The notes under the pieces are model-generated. The model saw only the letters and a program-made list of their open reading frames with translations. It did no database searches and had not been told where the DNA came from. The position numbers were made by a program, and so were the translations under genes. From Herminiimonas arsenitoxidans (GTDB lineage: Bacteria > Pseudomonadota > Gammaproteobacteria > Burkholderiales > Burkholderiaceae_D), in contig NZ_LT671418.1 of assembly GCF_900130075.1 (NCBI RefSeq), positions 2,046,001 to 2,110,000 of the forward strand: 64,000 nt of DNA, in the 5' to 3' direction. This document shows, one piece after another, positions 59,806 through 64,000 of this stretch (positions within the stretch are counted from its first letter, which is position 1; each line of letters opens with the position of its first letter).

Positions 59806-60843
59806 TTACGGCAGAACCGGAATATGCATCAAACCGGCGGTTTCATCGAAACCGAACATGAGGTTCATACATTGCACAGCCTGGCCAGATGCACCTTTGA
59901 CCAGATTGTCCTGCACCACCAGCACGACCAAGGTATCGCCGTTATCCGGACGATGTAACGCAATACGCAACATATTCGATGCACGTGTAGAGCGTGTTTC
60001 AGGATGCGAGCCAAACGGCATCACATCGATGAATGGCTCATTGCCGTAAGCTTTTTCAAACAGAGCCTGCAACGCTGCGTTATCGATATCCTTGGTCAAA
60101 CGCGCATACAAGGTCGAATGCATGCCGCGGATCATAGGCACCAGATGTGGCGTGAACAACAAGCCAACCTTTTCCTTGGTCAGCAAACGCAGACGCTCCA
60201 GCGTTTCTGGCGAATGACGGTGGCCGGATACGCCGTAGGCTTTGAAGTTGTCGCCAGCCTCCGAGAACAACGTCGCTACTTCCGCCTTGCGACCTGCACC
60301 AGAGACACCGGATTTGCAGTCCGCAATCAAATGCGAGGCATCAATGACGCCGGCCTGCAACAAAGGTGCAAGGCCAAGTTGCATCGTGGTTGGATAGCAA
60401 CCTGGATTGCCGACGATGCGCGCCTTGCGGATCGCATCGCGATTCAATTCAACCAAGCCGTAAGCCGCTTCTTTCAGCAACTCAGGGCAGGTATGCGGAA
60501 TTTTGTACCATTTCTCGAATGCAGCGATATCCTGCAAACGGAAGTCAGCCGCCAGATCAATGACCTTGACACCAGCCGCCAGCAACTCAGGCGCTTGCGC
60601 CATCGCCACACCGTGCGGCGTAGCAAAAAAGACGACATCACATTCAGTCAGCTTGGCTTTTTCCGGTGATGAAAAAGCCAGATTCACGCGCCCACGCAAT
60701 GACGGGAACATATCTGCCACCGGCAAACCATCTTCCTTACGCGAAGTAATAGCGGTGAGTTCAACCTCCGGGTGCGTTGCCAACAAGCGCAATAATTCCA
60801 CGCCTGTATAACCGGTGCCGCCGACGATGCCAACCTTAATCAT
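59806..60843 (-). CDS. argC: N-acetyl-gamma-glutamyl-phosphate reductase
   Basis: A 345-residue arginine-pathway enzyme. The Rossmann start [24 protein letters not shown] and the catalytic cysteine region VGNPGCYPT are clear, with SGVSGAGR and a histidine in [11 protein letters not shown]. The ATG at 60843 is preferred to one five codons upstream. Confidence 0.96.
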   Translation of the reverse strand: MIKVGIVGGTGYTGVELLRLLATHPEVELTAITSRKEDGLPVADMFPSLRGRVNLAFSSPEKAKLTECDVVFFATPHGVAMAQAPELLAAGVKVIDLAADFRLQDIAAFEKWYKIPHTCPELLKEAAYGLVELNRDAIRKARIVGNPGCYPTTMQLGLAPLLQAGVIDASHLIADCKSGVSGAGRKAEVATLFSEAGDNFKAYGVSGHRHSPETLERLRLLTKEKVGLLFTPHLVPMIRGMHSTLYARLTKDIDNAALQALFEKAYGNEPFIDVMPFGSHPETRSTRASNMLRIALHRPDNGDTLVVLVVQDNLVKGASGQAVQCMNLMFGFDETAGLMHIPVLP

Positions 60844-60942
60844 GTTTCTTCCTAGCAAAATGTACTTCGTTTTATTTTAACAGGCGATGGAGCACAAACG
60901 TTTGCACTCACACGCACTTTACAAACAGAGGCTCCAGATAAA

Positions 60943-60974
60943 AAAAGCCGCCAGGCGTAAACCGGGCGGCTTTT
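60943..60974 (-). terminator. Terminator after rpsI
   Basis: A 10-bp stem AAAAGCCGCC/GGCGGCTTTT with a 12-base loop; on the minus strand a T-run follows. It ends the rplM-rpsI transcript. Confidence 0.88.
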
Positions 60975-60994
60975 CGATGCTCTGAAAACGCTGA

Positions 60995-61387
60995 TTAACG
61001 CTTGGAGAACTGTTTTGCGCGACGTGCTTTACGCAGGCCGACTTTTTTACGTTCAACTTCACGTGCATCGCGAGTAACAAAACCGGCTTTCGACAGTTCT
61101 GGTTTCAAGGTTGCATCGTAGTCGATCAGAGCACGGGTGATGCCGTGACGCACAGCGCCCGCTTGGCCGGATTCACCGCCACCGTTGACGTTAACCATGA
61201 TGTCGAATGTTTCAACATTGTTGGTCAATTCCAAAGGCTGACGAATCACCATCAAACCGGTTTCGCGCGAAAAATATTCATTCGCTGGCTTGCCGTTGAC
61301 GACGATTTGGCCGGAGCCGGATTTGATGAAGACGCGAGCCACTGCACTCTTGCGACGGCCGGTTCCGTAATTGTAGTTACCGATCAT
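60995..61387 (-). CDS. rpsI: 30S ribosomal protein S9
   Basis: A 130-residue S9 with [14 protein letters not shown] at the start and the basic tail [17 protein letters not shown] that reaches the decoding centre. It follows rplM by 9 bases, the universal L13-S9 operon. Confidence 0.98.
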   Translation of the reverse strand: MIGNYNYGTGRRKSAVARVFIKSGSGQIVVNGKPANEYFSRETGLMVIRQPLELTNNVETFDIMVNVNGGGESGQAGAVRHGITRALIDYDATLKPELSKAGFVTRDAREVERKKVGLRKARRAKQFSKR

Positions 61388-61396
61388 GTCTATTCC

Positions 61397-61825
61397 TTAG
61401 AGTTCAAGTGCTTTAGGTTGCTGCGCAGCGTGCGGATGAGTTGCCTCAGCGTACACTTTGAGCTTCTTGATCATCGCGTAGCCGAGTGGGCCTTTAGGCA
61501 ACATGCCTTTGACCGCTTTCTCAAGCGCACGACCTGGAAAACGCTCTTGCATTTTCTTGAAGTTCGTTTCATAGATACCGCCTGGGTAACCAGTGTGGCG
61601 ATAGTATGTTTTTTCTGTTGCTTTGGTACCGGTCACGCGCAGTTTGCCTGCGTTGACGACGACAATGAAGTCGCCTGTATCGACGTGAGGGGTAAATTCC
61701 GGTTTGTGTTTGCCGCGCAGTCGGAGTGCCACTTCGCTGGCAACACGTCCGAGGACTTTGTCCGTCGCGTCAATCACGAACCAATCGCGCTGGACTTCGT
61801 GTCCTTTAGCGGAGAAGGTTTTCAT
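61397..61825 (-). CDS. rplM: 50S ribosomal protein L13
   Basis: A 142-residue L13. [33 protein letters not shown], the [21 protein letters not shown] core and YGGIYE-type region are typical. First gene of rplM-rpsI with a strong promoter about 110 bases upstream. In E. coli L13 represses its own leader; whether this leader does so is not shown. Confidence 0.98.
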   Translation of the reverse strand: MKTFSAKGHEVQRDWFVIDATDKVLGRVASEVALRLRGKHKPEFTPHVDTGDFIVVVNAGKLRVTGTKATEKTYYRHTGYPGGIYETNFKKMQERFPGRALEKAVKGMLPKGPLGYAMIKKLKVYAEATHPHAAQQPKALEL

Positions 61826-62135
61826 GATGACTTCCTAATTAAATAAATCGCTCAAATGGTGGTTACGCGCGCCTTGCTGCTGATTGCCCGCGTACTCGGC
61901 CTTGTTATCTCTTCCTGAGCAAACGAAAGAACCGCAGATTATAGTCTTTTCAAGGACTTAGCGTCAAATTTAATCAGATTGAAGTGATGATTTTGGCGCA
62001 AAACCGTTGCGATCCAGTCCAATTGATAGCGAAACGTCATCAGATCCAGGTGCATCCGACAATTTTCGTGCTTATTCAATCAGTCGCGAGCAGTTACAAT
62101 GTCTCAAAATCAACCTGCAACTTTACGAGAACACC
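61826..62135. other. 310-base intergenic region between rplM and the OsmC gene
   Basis: No gene is supported. It contains the rplM promoter (61938-61967, minus) and a leader of about 105 bases before the rplM ATG. The plus-strand part (about 61970-62135) should carry the OsmC gene promoter, but I saw no consensus one. Confidence 0.6.
61938..61967 (-). promoter_or_regulatory. rplM-rpsI sigma-70 promoter
   Basis: On the minus strand TTGACG (61962-61967) and a perfect TATAAT (61938-61943) are spaced by 18 bases. It is the best sigma-70 promoter in the window, as expected for ribosomal protein genes. Confidence 0.75.
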
Positions 62136-62576
62136 ATGGAATGCACAGTACGCTGGACCGGCTTGTCCGGCATGACTTTTTTAGCTGAAACCGGCTCCGG
62201 CCATGTAGTCGCGATGGATGGCGCACCTGAAGGTGGCGGCCGCAATCTGGCGCCGCGCCCGATGGAAGTTGTCTTGCTGGGCACCGGCGGCTGCACTGCT
62301 TATGACGTGGTCGTCATTCTGCGCAAGAGCGGCCAAGATGTGCGCGGCTGCGAAGTCACACTCAAATCGGAACGTGCCGAAACCGATCCTAAAGTGTTTA
62401 CCAAAGTGCATTTCCACTTCACCGTCACGGGCCGTAATCTGAAGGCCAACGTGGTGGAACGTGCCATCAAGTTGTCACACGACAAATACTGCTCAGCGTC
62501 CATCATGATGGAAAAGACTGCAGAAATTACGCACTCTTTCGAGATCGTGGACGACACAGCGCCTGTAGCTGCCTAA
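62136..62576 (+). CDS. OsmC family protein (YhfA-like)
   Basis: A 146-residue OsmC-fold protein. The ATG at 62136 (MECTVRWTGLSGMTFLAETGSG) is chosen; the frame from 62007 adds unlikely residues. The two conserved cysteines are in LGTGGCTAYD and HDKYCSAS. Classic OsmC/Ohr proteins reduce organic peroxides; the YhfA branch is less well defined. Confidence 0.9.
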   Translation: MECTVRWTGLSGMTFLAETGSGHVVAMDGAPEGGGRNLAPRPMEVVLLGTGGCTAYDVVVILRKSGQDVRGCEVTLKSERAETDPKVFTKVHFHFTVTGRNLKANVVERAIKLSHDKYCSASIMMEKTAEITHSFEIVDDTAPVAA

Positions 62577-62599
62577 CTTTGACGTCGCTTCGATAAAGC

Positions 62600-62628
62600 C
62601 GCAGGAAGAGAGCCATTCTCTTCCTGCG
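62600..62628. terminator. Hairpin between convergent OsmC gene and coq7
   Basis: A perfect 12-bp stem CGCAGGAAGAGA/TCTCTTCCTGCG with a 5-base loop. No T-run follows on either strand. Confidence 0.55.
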
Positions 62629-62674
62629 TAGCCCTACGATCACGACCAACATCAAACCCAACTATATATAAGAC

Positions 62675-63301
62675 TTACAGATAATAAGCCGTGCTCGTCA
62701 TGACCTTGGACATGGCTTGCATGCCCTTCTGCGCCAAAGGCGACACTATTTGCGCCCCCAAGGCTTGCGCCGCCGCACCATGCGCCGCCTCATCTGCACT
62801 CATCTGCGCGACGATAGCCAGCGATTTGGCATCCTGTGGCGGCAAGCTATCCAGATGCTGATTAAGATGCGCCTCGACCTGGCGCTCGGTTTCCACGACA
62901 AATCCAAGACTCCGCGCGTCACCCAGCGTCGCCGCAACCGCACCCAAGGCATAAGCGCCGGCATACCACAGGGGATTCAATAAACTAGGACGAGATCCCA
63001 GCTCCCGCAATCTCTCTGCCGTCCACGCAAGATGGTCTTCTTCCTCACGACCAGCCAGCAGGAATTGCTGCTTGATGGCCTCGCTACGCGCGAATTGCGC
63101 CTGCGCCTGATACAAGGCTTGTGCGCACACCTCGCCCACATGATTCACCCGCATCAAACCAGCACTATGGCGCCGCTTCGCACTATCCAACTCACCTTCA
63201 GCAACCTTCGCCGCAGGATTTGGCCGCTCGGCGACCGACACACCACTCATCACGCGTAAAGCGCTATCAAAATGCTGAATCAAGCGATCAGAAAAAACCA
63301 T
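62675..63301 (-). CDS. coq7: 2-octaprenyl-3-methyl-6-methoxy-1,4-benzoquinol hydroxylase Coq7
   Basis: A 208-residue di-iron hydroxylase that does the last ring hydroxylation of ubiquinone. The iron ligands are visible: Glu in [15 protein letters not shown], Glu and His in [10 protein letters not shown], Glu in VEAHLNQHL, and Glu and His in [11 protein letters not shown]. It replaces UbiF found in enterics. It complements ubiA at the other end of the window. Confidence 0.95.
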   Translation of the reverse strand: MVFSDRLIQHFDSALRVMSGVSVAERPNPAAKVAEGELDSAKRRHSAGLMRVNHVGEVCAQALYQAQAQFARSEAIKQQFLLAGREEEDHLAWTAERLRELGSRPSLLNPLWYAGAYALGAVAATLGDARSLGFVVETERQVEAHLNQHLDSLPPQDAKSLAIVAQMSADEAAHGAAAQALGAQIVSPLAQKGMQAMSKVMTSTAYYL

Positions 63302-63391
63302 ATCGTTTGTAACCTATCCAAAAACTCAAAAATGTTGCAGGCGAACGACACGCCAGAACGAGGGAAATGTGTCATTTGTAAAATATTAACG

Positions 63392-63499
63392 TATATCAAA
63401 AAGATATAGCCCGGAATTAGCTTAGCCTAGCCGCAATCAAGCTTAATGAGACGTCAATTTCCATTATTCGCAATAAAAAACAAGCACTTATCAAAGTGC
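63392..63499. promoter_or_regulatory. Inverted repeats upstream of the porin gene
   Basis: The AT-rich coq7-porin gap has a 6-bp repeat TATATC-AAAAA-GATATA (63392-63408) and a 6-bp repeat GCACTT-ATCA-AAGTGC (63484-63499). Either could be an operator of this outer-membrane gene. No consensus promoter was recognised. Confidence 0.35.
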
Positions 63500-63582
63500 G
63501 AGCAAGCCATACAAAACAAAATTTGATTGCGTGACCTTATCCCAGCCCACGCAACATAACATTCTAGAAACCCACTGAATCA

Positions 63583-64000
63583 ATGAAGACCCTGCATTTC
63601 GCACTTGCTCTTACCAGTAGTTTCGCCAGCCTTGCCTACGCAGAACCAAGCATGACGATTTACGGCACTTTCAAGGAAACGCCTGACGAGACCGACAGCG
63701 AACAGCCGCGCAAAACGCCTTTCAACGCCCCATATCAATCAACGGTCAACATATACGGCACGATCGATGCAGGCATACGTAATGTTACCAACACCACAAA
63801 GAACGGTGGCGGCACTTTGAAGATGGGTTCGAATGGCGAGTATTACAACAATCGCATCGGGATTAAAGGCCGGGAAGATCTGGGCGGCGGCATGGATGTT
63901 CATTATCACTTCGAAACGGGCTTCAACACCGGCACCGGCGCGCTTGATAATAAGGACAATCGTTTCTTCAACCGCATTTCATCCATGGGACTAGCCGGAC
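63583..64000 (+). CDS. Gram-negative porin (N-terminal part, cut by window edge)
   Basis: The first 139 residues of an outer-membrane porin of the betaproteobacterial trimeric type; the frame is open to base 64000. A signal peptide ends near SLAYA-EP. The porin start NIYGTIDAGIRNVTNT and NRIGIKGREDLGGGMDVHYHFETGFN are typical of the family. An unusual extra 30-35 residues, with an earlier MTIYGTF, lie between the signal peptide and the first canonical strand. Confidence 0.92.
   Translation, partial: MKTLHFALALTSSFASLAYAEPSMTIYGTFKETPDETDSEQPRKTPFNAPYQSTVNIYGTIDAGIRNVTNTTKNGGGTLKMGSNGEYYNNRIGIKGREDLGGGMDVHYHFETGFNTGTGALDNKDNRFFNRISSMGLAG

Overview
This 64 kb window reads as a piece of a betaproteobacterial chromosome, most likely Burkholderiales and probably Oxalobacteraceae (Herminiimonas or Janthinobacterium-like). 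That placement is an inference. It rests on moderate GC, a dense housekeeping layout, and gene neighbourhoods typical of the group: recG-oxyR-ubiA, yggS/proC divergent from pilT-pilU, xseB-ispA-dxs next to folE2, polA-DUF2782-thrB-uvrD, dusB-fis-purH-ruvCAB, and bactofilin-argC-rpsI-rplM-coq7. I see no rRNA, tRNA, insertion sequence, prophage, CRISPR array or integration scar. About 63 protein genes are supported, two of them cut by the window edges (secD on the left, a porin on the right).

Layout. 1-3.3 kb (minus): secretion and queuosine operon secD-yajC-tgt-queA. 3.5-7.6 kb (plus): recG, oxyR, ubiA. 7.6-10.8 kb (plus): the most accessory-looking stretch, with a DHA2 drug exporter, a PfpI/DJ-1 protein, a GNAT acetyltransferase and an RcnB-like periplasmic protein. 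10.9-12.4 kb (minus): proC and the PLP-homeostasis gene yggS, divergent from pilT-pilU-glutathione peroxidase (12.5-15.2 kb, plus). 15.3-20.3 kb (minus): glycolate oxidase glcD-glcE-glcF with a GcvA-like LysR regulator upstream. 20.5 kb: cobalamin adenosyltransferase. 21.1-25.0 kb (minus): folE2 and the isoprenoid operon xseB-ispA-dxs, divergent from a Rieske oxygenase. 26.5-30.2 kb: DMT permease, mercaptopyruvate sulfurtransferase, a LIV-1-like ZIP metal transporter and a Tat-exported dienelactone-hydrolase-like protein. 30.3-37.9 kb: polA, DUF2782, thrB, a BPSS1780-type membrane protein and uvrD. 38.1-39.9 kb (minus): thiS-thiG-thiE without thiC. 40.2-45.0 kb (plus): valS and a chemoreceptor. 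45.2-55.4 kb (minus): a hydratase-like protein, a DUF188 protein, ruvB-ruvA-ruvC, purH, fis, dusB, a histidine phosphatase, a YbhB protein, dtd and tyrS. 55.5-58.1 kb (plus): M23 endopeptidase and anmK (cell-wall turnover). 58.2-61.8 kb (minus): erpA, bactofilin, DUF6776, argC, rpsI, rplM. 62.1-64 kb: an OsmC protein, coq7 and the start of a porin.

How the genes work together. Several blocks are coherent: preQ1 is inserted and matured by Tgt and QueA; Dxs and IspA make the prenyl precursor used by UbiA and Coq7 products; RuvABC, RecG, PolA and UvrD cover repair and recombination; the M23 peptidase, AnmK and bactofilin concern the peptidoglycan sacculus.

I did not find a convincing undescribed multi-gene system. 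The most interesting signals are regulatory and structural. uvrD looks leaderless, with back-to-back palindromes just upstream. A terminator hairpin runs into the anmK start codon and carries a -10-like box in its loop. A cluster of nested palindromes lies upstream of dusB-fis. A structured, unassigned intergenic region lies between thiS and valS. There are also poorly characterised conserved genes (the Rieske oxygenase beside the isoprenoid operon, DUF6776 beside bactofilin, the BPSS1780 protein, DUF2782).
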